Source of the DNA: Saccharicrinis sp963667815
GTDB taxonomy: Bacteria; Bacteroidota; Bacteroidia; Bacteroidales; Marinilabiliaceae
DNA length: 64,000 bases
Reading direction: 5' to 3' (one strand)
Assembly (NCBI GenBank): GCA_963667815.1
Contig: OY764021.1
The position numbers and the translations under genes were made by a program. This document shows, piece after piece, positions 25,269 to 32,003 of this stretch. The notes under the pieces were generated by a model, which did not search any database, had not been told where the DNA came from, and worked only from the letters and a program-made list of their open reading frames with translations. The first letter of the stretch is position 1, and each line of letters opens with the position of its first letter.

Positions 25269-26423
25269 CTATAAATCGCTCGAATAAAAACCTTTTGGCA
25301 GCGCTCTTAAGTTGTATTGATTTGCCATTATCTCTCCATATGCTCCTGCAGAACGGATACATATTAAATCACCACGCTGAGTAGTAGGAAGAACCACAGC
25401 TTTACCAAAGCAATCTGATGATTCACATATAGGTCCTACAACATCATACTTTTCTTCTTCTCCGCTTGATGTAAGATTTTGAATTTTATGATACGCCTGA
25501 TACAAGGCTGGACGAATTAAATCGCTCATTCCTGCATCAACAATAGCAAAGTTTGTATTAACACCTTCTTTTACATAAATCACTCTTGAAATCAATGATC
25601 CACATTGACATACTACAGAACGACCTAATTCAAAGTGAACTTCTTGTCCTTCTTTTAATTCCAAAAACTCATCGAATATTTTAAAGAAAGCTTTAAAGTC
25701 AGGCATTGGATTTTCATCCGGATTTTCATAATCAACGCCTAACCCACCACCTACATTTACAATTTGAGGTATTGCTCTTCTTTTTTCAAACAACTCCTGT
25801 AACTCATTAACTCTGGTACAAAGTTGTTTGAACGAATCCAGATCATTAATCTGAGAACCTATATGAAAATGAATACCTTTAAAATTTACATTATTAAGTT
25901 CTTCAATTTTATCCATTACCTTTTCAAGGTCCCAGATATAAATTCCAAACTTATTTTCTTCAAGTCCTGTAGTTATATAGTGATGGGTGTTAGCCTTAAC
26001 ATTAGGATTAATTCTTAATGCAACATCTGCGATTACACCTTCCTTCTCAGCAAGTTCATTAATTACCTCCAATTCAGGAATTGACTCAACATTAAAACAG
26101 CCTATATTATTTTTTAAGCCTGTAATGATTTCTTTATCAGATTTTCCAACGCCTGCAAAAACTACTTTTTCAGCGGGAAAACCTGCATCCAACGATGCTG
26201 AAACTTCATTTCCACTTACACAATCCGCACCTAAGCCAAAAGAATTAATGGTTTCCAAAATTCTTTTATTAGCATTAGCCTTTACAGCATAGTGAATATG
26301 ATAACCATACTTTGACGACTCTTCTTTAATAACTTGAAGCGTTTGTTCAAGCAACTCCATGTTATAATAATAAAACGGAGTTTCTATATTTTGTAGTTTC
26401 TCAACCGGAAAATGATTTGTCAT
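25269..26423 (-). CDS. lysA: Diaminopimelate decarboxylase
   Basis: A 384-residue fold-type III PLP enzyme for the last step of lysine synthesis. The PLP lysine is K48 in HYAVKANAN. FKGIHFHIGSQI, VNVGGGLGVDY and VGPICESSDCFGK (active-site cysteine from the partner subunit) are all present, as is the C-terminal SAGAYGEIMANQYN. The length is slightly short, as in other Bacteroidota. It follows the aspartate kinase gene by 13 bases, so lysC and lysA form an operon for the two ends of the lysine pathway. Confidence 0.95.
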   Translation of the reverse strand: MTNHFPVEKLQNIETPFYYYNMELLEQTLQVIKEESSKYGYHIHYAVKANANKRILETINSFGLGADCVSGNEVSASLDAGFPAEKVVFAGVGKSDKEIITGLKNNIGCFNVESIPELEVINELAEKEGVIADVALRINPNVKANTHHYITTGLEENKFGIYIWDLEKVMDKIEELNNVNFKGIHFHIGSQINDLDSFKQLCTRVNELQELFEKRRAIPQIVNVGGGLGVDYENPDENPMPDFKAFFKIFDEFLELKEGQEVHFELGRSVVCQCGSLISRVIYVKEGVNTNFAIVDAGMSDLIRPALYQAYHKIQNLTSSGEEEKYDVVGPICESSDCFGKAVVLPTTQRGDLICIRSAGAYGEIMANQYNLRALPKGFYSSDL

Positions 26424-26436
26424 TATAATCTAATCC

Positions 26437-27747
26437 TTAAAACAATTTATCACTTAACGCATTAAGCGCATCTTTTTTATACTTTTTATCTACTAAAATA
26501 GATACATTGTAGTTACTTCCTCCGTACGAAATCATACGAATAGGAATACCTTTTAATGCTTCAAATATTTTGTTGGCATAACCAATATTATCAGCAACTA
26601 AATCTCCAACAACACAAATAATTACTTGTTCACCATCTACATCAACGGTTCCAAACTTTTTCAGGTCATCAACAATATCATCCAAATGCTTACTATTGTC
26701 AATTGTAACAGAAACACCAACCTCTGAAGTTGAAATCATATCGATAGGCGTTTTATAGGTTTCAAATATTTCAAAAACCTTACGTAAGAAACCATATGCT
26801 AAAAGCATCCTGCCCGACTTTATTTTAATTGCTGTAATATCATCTTTGGCAGCAACTGCAGCTATTCGGTCTTTCTCCTGAGCAGATGAAATCAGTGTTC
26901 CCGGAGCTTTAGGCTCCATAGTATTTAATAATCGTACTGGAACATTTGAGAGTTTTGCTGGAAGTACACTTGTTGGATGCAAAATTTTAGCTCCAAAATA
27001 AGCCAACTCTGCAGCCTCATCAAATGATAGGTTTGCTACAGAATGGGTATTCTCAACAAAGCGAGGATCGTTATTGTGCATTCCATCAATGTCTGTCCAT
27101 ATTTGAATTTCATCAGCATTTATGGCAGCTCCAATTAAACTTGCTGTAAAATCACTACCTCCACGTTGTAGGTTATCAACTTCACCAAAGGCATTTCGGC
27201 AAATATATCCCTGAGTAACATATATATCGAACCCAGAATTGTCAGCTAATACTTTTAAACTGTTTTCTTTGATATAAATAGTATCTGGCTCATTATGTTT
27301 ATCAATTCGCATAAAATCTAATGCAGCAATCAATGTAGAATTTTTACCTATTTCTTCAAGATAAAACTGAAACATTGCTGTAGAAATTAATTCACCTTGA
27401 GCAAGAATAGCCTTTTCTTCAAAATTGGTAAATACATCTATTGTAAAAGATTTAATATAGTCAAAATGCGACTCTATCAATTCTTTACCCTTCTGTTTAT
27501 ATTCTTCAGAGGTGTAAAGCGCATCTACTTCTTCGTAGTATTTTTGCTCTAATTCATTGATTAGCTCATTTGCACCATCATTATTTTTCTTATACAAATA
27601 GTTTGCTATCTCAACTAAACAATTTGTTGTTCCTGACATAGCAGATAATACAACAATTTTTTGTTCTCCATCACAAACTAAACCTGCGACTTCTTTCATC
27701 CGCTCGGCGGTTCCTACAGATGTTCCACCAAATTTTAATACTTTCAT
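26437..27747 (-). CDS. lysC: Aspartate kinase (monofunctional, with C-terminal ACT domains)
   Basis: A 436-residue kinase for the first step of the aspartate family pathway. KFGGTSVG (5-12) is the ATP/aspartate motif; LQRGGSDFTASLIGAAI and EIQIWTDIDGMHNNDPR complete the amino-acid kinase domain. About residues 300-436 form the tandem ACT regulatory region (IDMISTSEVGVSVTID). Feedback by lysine is likely from the pairing with lysA but not provable here. No homoserine dehydrogenase domain is fused. A -7 box lies at 27806-27813. Confidence 0.94.
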   Translation of the reverse strand: MKVLKFGGTSVGTAERMKEVAGLVCDGEQKIVVLSAMSGTTNCLVEIANYLYKKNNDGANELINELEQKYYEEVDALYTSEEYKQKGKELIESHFDYIKSFTIDVFTNFEEKAILAQGELISTAMFQFYLEEIGKNSTLIAALDFMRIDKHNEPDTIYIKENSLKVLADNSGFDIYVTQGYICRNAFGEVDNLQRGGSDFTASLIGAAINADEIQIWTDIDGMHNNDPRFVENTHSVANLSFDEAAELAYFGAKILHPTSVLPAKLSNVPVRLLNTMEPKAPGTLISSAQEKDRIAAVAAKDDITAIKIKSGRMLLAYGFLRKVFEIFETYKTPIDMISTSEVGVSVTIDNSKHLDDIVDDLKKFGTVDVDGEQVIICVVGDLVADNIGYANKIFEALKGIPIRMISYGGSNYNVSILVDKKYKKDALNALSDKLF

Positions 27748-27805
27748 AAAGAAAAGATTTTTAATAAATCCTTATATAAACCAATATTATATACGTTAAG
27801 CGATA

Positions 27806-27813
27806 CAAAATTA
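27806..27813 (-). promoter_or_regulatory. -7 box (TAATTTTG, minus strand) for lysC-lysA
   Basis: An exact TAnnTTTG match 59 bases upstream of the lysC ATG. Confidence 0.45.
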
Positions 27814-27947
27814 AGACAATAATTTTATATTCTCAAGAAAGCTAACAATTAAAACACAAATATCACATTTTGTTATATTCTTAACATTTTGTGGATTTTT
27901 ACTTGATTTTTTGAGTCATATACGAAGTCTAATTATTGTAAAGTATT

Positions 27948-27955
27948 TACTTTTG
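27948..27955 (+). promoter_or_regulatory. -7 box (TACTTTTG) for the flavodoxin-family gene
   Basis: An exact match followed by CA, 17 bases before the ATG at 27973. Confidence 0.55.
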
Positions 27956-27972
27956 CAGCAAACATAATCAAT

Positions 27973-28545
27973 ATGCAAGCAATATTAATAAACGGTAGTC
28001 CTCGTAAAAATGGCAACACAAAGGGGTTGCTTAAAATTACGGCTCAGGTATTAGAAGAACAAGGTATTAATACCGAAATTGTAAATATAGGTGGAGAAGT
28101 AATTAGAGGATGTACTGCATGTAGAAAGTGCGGTCAACTTAAAAATAATAAATGCGTAATTAACGATGCATTAACTCCTGTAATTGAAAAAATGCTGAAA
28201 GCAGATGCCATAATTATAGGGTCTCCGACTTACTTTGCAGACCTAACTCCAGAGCTTAAAGCTTTAATTGACAGATGTGGTGTTGTGGCTCGTGCCAATG
28301 ATATGGCTTTATCCAAAAAAATTGGAGCGGCTGTTGCTGTAGCCAGAAGAGCAGGAGCATTAAATACCTTTGACTCTATCAATCATTTCTATTTAATGAG
28401 TGATATGATTGTTCCAGGATCAACATACTGGAATGTATCAAAAGCTGCAGCAATCGATGACTATCAAAAAGATGAAGAAGCCCAAAGAACGGTTAGTAAG
28501 TTAGCCCAAAATATAGCATGGCTCCTCAAGAAAATACATGAATAA
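27973..28545 (+). CDS. NADPH-dependent FMN reductase / flavodoxin-family protein
   Basis: A 190-residue flavodoxin-fold protein. INGSPRKNGNTKGLLK (6-21) is the FMN phosphate-binding loop and IIGSPTYFADLTPELKALID the second flavin segment. It has a cysteine cluster GCTACRKCG followed by NKC (about residues 50-64), resembling iron-sulfur flavoproteins, although spacing differs from the canonical four-cysteine site; the cysteines could be redox-active thiols. The electron partner is unknown. It is monocistronic with a terminator just after the stop. Confidence 0.83.
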   Translation: MQAILINGSPRKNGNTKGLLKITAQVLEEQGINTEIVNIGGEVIRGCTACRKCGQLKNNKCVINDALTPVIEKMLKADAIIIGSPTYFADLTPELKALIDRCGVVARANDMALSKKIGAAVAVARRAGALNTFDSINHFYLMSDMIVPGSTYWNVSKAAAIDDYQKDEEAQRTVSKLAQNIAWLLKKIHE

Positions 28546-28551
28546 AAACAA

Positions 28552-28583
28552 AACAAGCTGTCAGAATTTGACAGCTTGTTTCG
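28552..28583. terminator. Bidirectional terminator between the flavodoxin gene and tcdA
   Basis: A perfect 12-bp stem (28552-28563 with 28569-28580) with a 5-base loop and A/T flanks on both sides, in a 42-base convergent gap. Confidence 0.8.
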
Positions 28584-28587
28584 TTTA

Positions 28588-29307
28588 TTATTTATTATCA
28601 TCAACTAAATCGCGAATCACTTTACTTGCAATAAAACATCCAAATATTGGAGGCATGTATGAGATGGTTCCAACTGTTGTTTTTTTGTTGCGCTCTCCTT
28701 CTGTTTTAATAATATATTCTTTAAGAACTCCTTCGTATGAATAAACAACAGGTATTCCTTTACGGATTCCAAATTTATGCAATCGCTTACGTACCATTCG
28801 AGCTAAATTACAATATTTAGATTTACTAATATCACATATTTCAACCTTGGAGGGATCAAATTTTCCACCAGCTCCCATTGAAGAAACAATTGGAATTTGA
28901 TTTTCAAAAGCCTCCTTAATCAATGCCACCTTAGGCGTTAAAGTGTCAATAGCATCAACTACGTAGTCAAAAGTATTTACCATTAAAGTTTTAAATCCCT
29001 CCTCGTCCACAAAACTCTCAATGACATTTACCTTCAAATCACTATTAATGTCTTTCAACCTCTGTCCCATCACATCAGCCTTCGATTTACCTAAAGTACT
29101 AATCAATGCAGGTAGTTGTCTGTTTCTATTACTTTCATTAATAATATCACCATCAACAATTGTCATTTTACCAACTCCGGCCCTGGCAATTAATTCAGCT
29201 GCGTAAGCACCAACGCCTCCTAATCCCACTACCAAAACATGCTTATTCGAAAGCTCTTCCAATTTATTCTTTCCTAAAAGCAACTCTGTACGTTCTAGCC
29301 AATCCAT
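28588..29307 (-). CDS. tcdA: tRNA threonylcarbamoyladenosine dehydratase (TcdA/CsdL, ThiF-MoeB-E1 family)
   Basis: A 239-residue E1-like enzyme that uses ATP to cyclise t6A37 of tRNA to ct6A. The nucleotide motif is VVGLGGVGAYAAELIARAG (27-45); DGDIINESNRNRQ is the conserved adenylation loop. VVSSMGAGGKFDPSKVEICDIS and YSEEGV-like VVYSYEGVLKE match TcdA. It lacks the ubiquitin-like partner genes of ThiF or MoeB. Its start overlaps the TatD gene end by 13 bases, giving a two-gene operon. Confidence 0.9.
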   Translation of the reverse strand: MDWLERTELLLGKNKLEELSNKHVLVVGLGGVGAYAAELIARAGVGKMTIVDGDIINESNRNRQLPALISTLGKSKADVMGQRLKDINSDLKVNVIESFVDEEGFKTLMVNTFDYVVDAIDTLTPKVALIKEAFENQIPIVSSMGAGGKFDPSKVEICDISKSKYCNLARMVRKRLHKFGIRKGIPVVYSYEGVLKEYIIKTEGERNKKTTVGTISYMPPIFGCFIASKVIRDLVDDNK

Positions 29308-29954
29308 CCTTCCTTATAAACCCTTTTAAAATTCAACATTAATTTATTCTCTAACTCATTTTCAGAAATACTCAGCAGATCCTTAGCTTTTACATATATA
29401 TCTTTTATATCCATGTCAGTATCATCCGTTTCCAACAAAACAAAATCCATATTGATTCGGTTTATTAAAAGCCTGGCTTTTTCTGTGTTCCTAAATAAAT
29501 TTGGCCCCAAAGAAATAAAAATATTTTGTTTTATAAATTGTTCCACTGTCTCTAACGATCCATTAAAACCATGTATGAGCCATGGCTGTATAGATTTCGT
29601 TTTTTTACGGTAGTTTAATATTAAATGATGACTTTTTACTGAATGAATGATAAGAGGTAATTGATAGTGTTCGGATAATTCAATATGTTGCTGAAAAATG
29701 ACTTCCTGCTTTGGAATATCACTAATATTTTTATCCAACCCACATTCTCCTATCGCATTTATCAACTGTTGATCACAAAGATTTTTCAATTGAGCAAAAG
29801 CATCGTCTAAGTGAATATTATTAATATGCCAGGGATGAATACCACATGACAAAAATTGTCGTTCTGACAAATCAGGTAATTGATCCCATGGATAAATATT
29901 AACAACAGAAAATCCTTCAGAATTTAAATTATGCGTATGTGAATTCACTAACAT
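29295..29954 (-). CDS. TatD-family metal-dependent hydrolase
   Basis: A 219-residue amidohydrolase-fold protein, slightly shorter than the usual ~255. The metal-binding NSHTHNL (H6, H8) opens the barrel; SCGIHPWHIN, AIGECGLDKN (metal glutamate) and LIIHSVKSH (metal histidine) follow; LETDDTDMDI holds the final metal aspartate. TatD proteins are DNases or other phosphoesterases, acting in DNA repair and turnover. It is the first gene of the pair with tcdA. Confidence 0.88.
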   Translation of the reverse strand: MLVNSHTHNLNSEGFSVVNIYPWDQLPDLSERQFLSCGIHPWHINNIHLDDAFAQLKNLCDQQLINAIGECGLDKNISDIPKQEVIFQQHIELSEHYQLPLIIHSVKSHHLILNYRKKTKSIQPWLIHGFNGSLETVEQFIKQNIFISLGPNLFRNTEKARLLINRINMDFVLLETDDTDMDIKDIYVKAKDLLSISENELENKLMLNFKRVYKEGWIG

Positions 29955-30182
29955 CTACTCAAAAATTTACATTCATTAAAATCAGATACAAATTAATAAT
30001 AAATATTCATTCCAATTACACCTTTTAACTGATCAAAACTCCCCACTACGTAGCCGCATTGTGTGGATTTTTTTCTACACTCCAATAAGGGATTCACTAT
30101 TTTCAAATGCTCACTAAAAACTATAGCCTCCTGTTATTGTGCCATTTACAAACATCCATGTCTCCAACAATAAAATGTGGCA

Positions 30183-30190
30183 TAATTTTG
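30183..30190 (+). promoter_or_regulatory. -7 box (TAATTTTG) opening an orphan transcription unit
   Basis: An exact TAnnTTTG match in a 700-base gap with no conserved gene. A plus-strand terminator lies 307 bases downstream. No clear -33 partner. Confidence 0.35.
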
Positions 30191-30223
30191 ACAATAACAG
30201 AAGCGTAACTAGAAATAAACAAA

Positions 30224-30373
30224 ATGAATTCTACAGTTTGCAACAGGTTAATGGCTCTAATGATTACATCTTTATTTTTATTAATAGGGATTGTTTTACT
30301 AAAGGGTGCTTCAATTCACTCGTCACACCTAAAGCATAAAGAATTAAAAAGTTACACCATATATGAAAAATAA
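30224..30373 (+). CDS. Possible 49-residue small membrane protein
   Basis: An ATG-started frame 33 bases after a -7 box. The product has a short polar N-terminus, a single hydrophobic helix (about residues 9-28, LMALMITSLFLLIGIVLLKG) and a basic tail with HLKHKELK. I do not recognise it. It ends 123 bases before a strong terminator, so it could be the only coding part of that transcript. It could equally be a chance frame; codon use gives no clear verdict at this length. Confidence 0.3.
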   Translation: MNSTVCNRLMALMITSLFLLIGIVLLKGASIHSSHLKHKELKSYTIYEK

Positions 30374-30409
30374 GTAAAAGTTTCTCATATCACATACGGT
30401 TAAGGTATC

Positions 30410-30440
30410 AACAACACAACACACAACACACAACACAAAG
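30410..30440 (+). repeat. ACAAC/ACACA microsatellite-like run
   Basis: A 31-base stretch made only of A, C and one G, with repeated ACACAAC units. It forms the loop of the candidate RNA hairpin above. Confidence 0.6.
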
Positions 30441-30496
30441 GATACCACTAACTCTAGACTATTGTTACCATATATAGTTAAATGTAGTTCTAGGCT

Positions 30497-30525
30497 GCGG
30501 GTCAAAACGTTGACCCGCTTTTTTT
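30497..30525 (+). terminator. Strong orphan terminator upstream of the NtrC-like gene
   Basis: A perfect 9-bp GC-rich stem (30497-30505 with 30510-30518), AACG loop and T7 run. The only upstream gene on this strand is more than 1.9 kb away and already has its own terminator, so an unannotated plus-strand transcript should end here. Confidence 0.85.
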
Positions 30526-30580
30526 ATGCCTTTTTGCATATAAAAATTGATTACCAATATTCATTTTGACTTTAATGACA

Positions 30581-30588
30581 TATCTTTG
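30581..30588 (+). promoter_or_regulatory. -7 box (TATCTTTG) for the sigma-54 activator gene
   Basis: An exact match 64 bases upstream of the ATG at 30653. Confidence 0.5.
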
Positions 30589-30652
30589 AACAATAATGAC
30601 TATTGAGTATTTATAAACTTTATATTCTTTTAAGCAAAATTGAGCTTGCCTT

Positions 30653-31987
30653 ATGTTTAACATATTAATTGTTGATGACGATACTTCTTTTGGAATAATG
30701 ATTGAAGGTTTTTTGAAAAGAAAAGGCTTCAAAACTACCTATGCCAGTACATTTCGCAATGCACAAAATCTTATTTCTGATCAAGAGTTTGATCTTGTTT
30801 TAACAGACTATCGTTTAGATAATGCCACGGGATTAGAACTTTTACCAATAGTTAAAAAGAAAAACACGAATACTCCGGTGGTATTAATTACTGCCTATTC
30901 AGATATCCGAGTGGCAGTTAATGCCATAAAATTAGGCGCCTTTGAATACGTAACCAAGCCAATTAATCCTGATGAACTACTTCATGTAATCAACAGGGCT
31001 TTTGAAAAAACCAGTCCAAAACCTAAAGCGAAAAAAACAAGTTCAAAAAGAGAATACATAAAAGGCATAAGCCGATATTCTTTAGAAACGGATCAACAAA
31101 TAGAACTAATTGCACCTACTGAACTTTCGGTTTTAATACTTGGAGAAAGTGGTGTTGGTAAAGAATTTGTTGCCCAGCGAATACACGAACTAAGTACTAG
31201 AAACAAAGAGCCTTTTATTGCAGTGGATTGTGGTGCGCTACATTCTGACATTGCATCCAGTGAATTATTTGGCCATAAAAAAGGATCGTTTACCGGAGCT
31301 CTGGAAGATAAGGTTGGTCATTTTGAAATGGTAAAAAACGGAACCATCTTTTTAGATGAAATAGGTAACTTGAGTTATGATGTTCAGGTTAAGCTTTTAA
31401 GAGCTATTCAGGAACGAAAAGCCAGAAGACTTGGTGCTAATGAGGAGTATCCTATTTCATGCAGAATTATTGCAGCAACTAACGAAAACCTAAGAGATTC
31501 ATCATTTAGTGGTAAATTCCGCGAAGACCTTTACCATCGTCTAAACGAATTTTCCATTCATATTTTACCCTTAAAAGATCGTAAAGAAGATATTTTGTTT
31601 TACGGATATAAGTTTTTGGATTTTGCTTTGCAGGAATTTAATAAACAAAATATTATCATTAGCAGTGCTGTTAAAGATATATTTCAGCAATACGAGTGGC
31701 CCGGCAACCTAAGGGAGTTGCGTAATGTTATCAGAAGAGCCGTATTACTTTGCAAGGGTGATGAAATTACAATTAGTAATTTACCAAATGAAATTCAACA
31801 ACCAATACAATCAACTGCGGCATCAGATCCGATTCAACTAAAAGAGGTTAAAGAAAAATCCGAAAAAGAACTGATCATAGAAACTCTGGAAAAAACCAGA
31901 TACAACAAAGCTAAGACGGCTCGCATTCTGGGAATTGATAGAAAAACACTTTATAATAAAATTCATCGATACAGAATTGATCTATAA
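30653..31987 (+). CDS. Sigma-54-dependent response regulator (NtrC family)
   Basis: A 444-residue bacterial enhancer-binding protein. Receiver domain 1-120 with acceptor D52 in VLTDYRLDNATG; AAA+ domain about 140-370 with Walker A GESGVGKE (164-171), the sigma-54 contact loop G211-SFTGA-216 (canonical GAFTGA with serine for alanine), Walker B FLDEIGNLS, and WPGNLRELRN near its end; a Fis-type helix-turn-helix at the C-terminus (KAKTARILGIDRKTLYNKI). Phosphorylated by a kinase, it would open sigma-54 promoters. It converges with a 16-base gap on the hybrid kinase gene, its likely partner. The target genes are not evident. Confidence 0.94.
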   Translation: MFNILIVDDDTSFGIMIEGFLKRKGFKTTYASTFRNAQNLISDQEFDLVLTDYRLDNATGLELLPIVKKKNTNTPVVLITAYSDIRVAVNAIKLGAFEYVTKPINPDELLHVINRAFEKTSPKPKAKKTSSKREYIKGISRYSLETDQQIELIAPTELSVLILGESGVGKEFVAQRIHELSTRNKEPFIAVDCGALHSDIASSELFGHKKGSFTGALEDKVGHFEMVKNGTIFLDEIGNLSYDVQVKLLRAIQERKARRLGANEEYPISCRIIAATNENLRDSSFSGKFREDLYHRLNEFSIHILPLKDRKEDILFYGYKFLDFALQEFNKQNIIISSAVKDIFQQYEWPGNLRELRNVIRRAVLLCKGDEITISNLPNEIQQPIQSTAASDPIQLKEVKEKSEKELIIETLEKTRYNKAKTARILGIDRKTLYNKIHRYRIDL

Positions 31988-32003
31988 TTTTATAGTATTG
32001 ATA

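Larger units (their letters stand above)
30404..30525 (+). ncRNA. Candidate structured RNA with an A/C-only loop, ending at an intrinsic terminator
   Basis: Three consecutive hairpins on the plus strand: GGTATC/GATACC (30404-30409 with 30441-30446) closing a 31-base loop that is ACAAC-repeat rich and contains no T; an 8-bp stem with one bulge (30454-30461 with 30485-30493); and the terminator hairpin (30497-30518). No conserved reading frame covers the region. It may be a small RNA or the structured 3' UTR of the 49-residue frame. No known Rfam family was recognised. Confidence 0.35.

Noticed and set aside
30171..30196. Sigma-54 promoter (GG-GC pattern) near TGGCATAATTTTGACA
   Set aside because: The -24 GG is present but the -12 GC is missing; the sequence fits the -7 box TAATTTTG better.
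30139..30339. 66-codon plus-strand frame with a GTG start
   Set aside because: It begins upstream of the -7 box, has no coding character, and overlaps the better ATG-started 49-residue frame in another phase.
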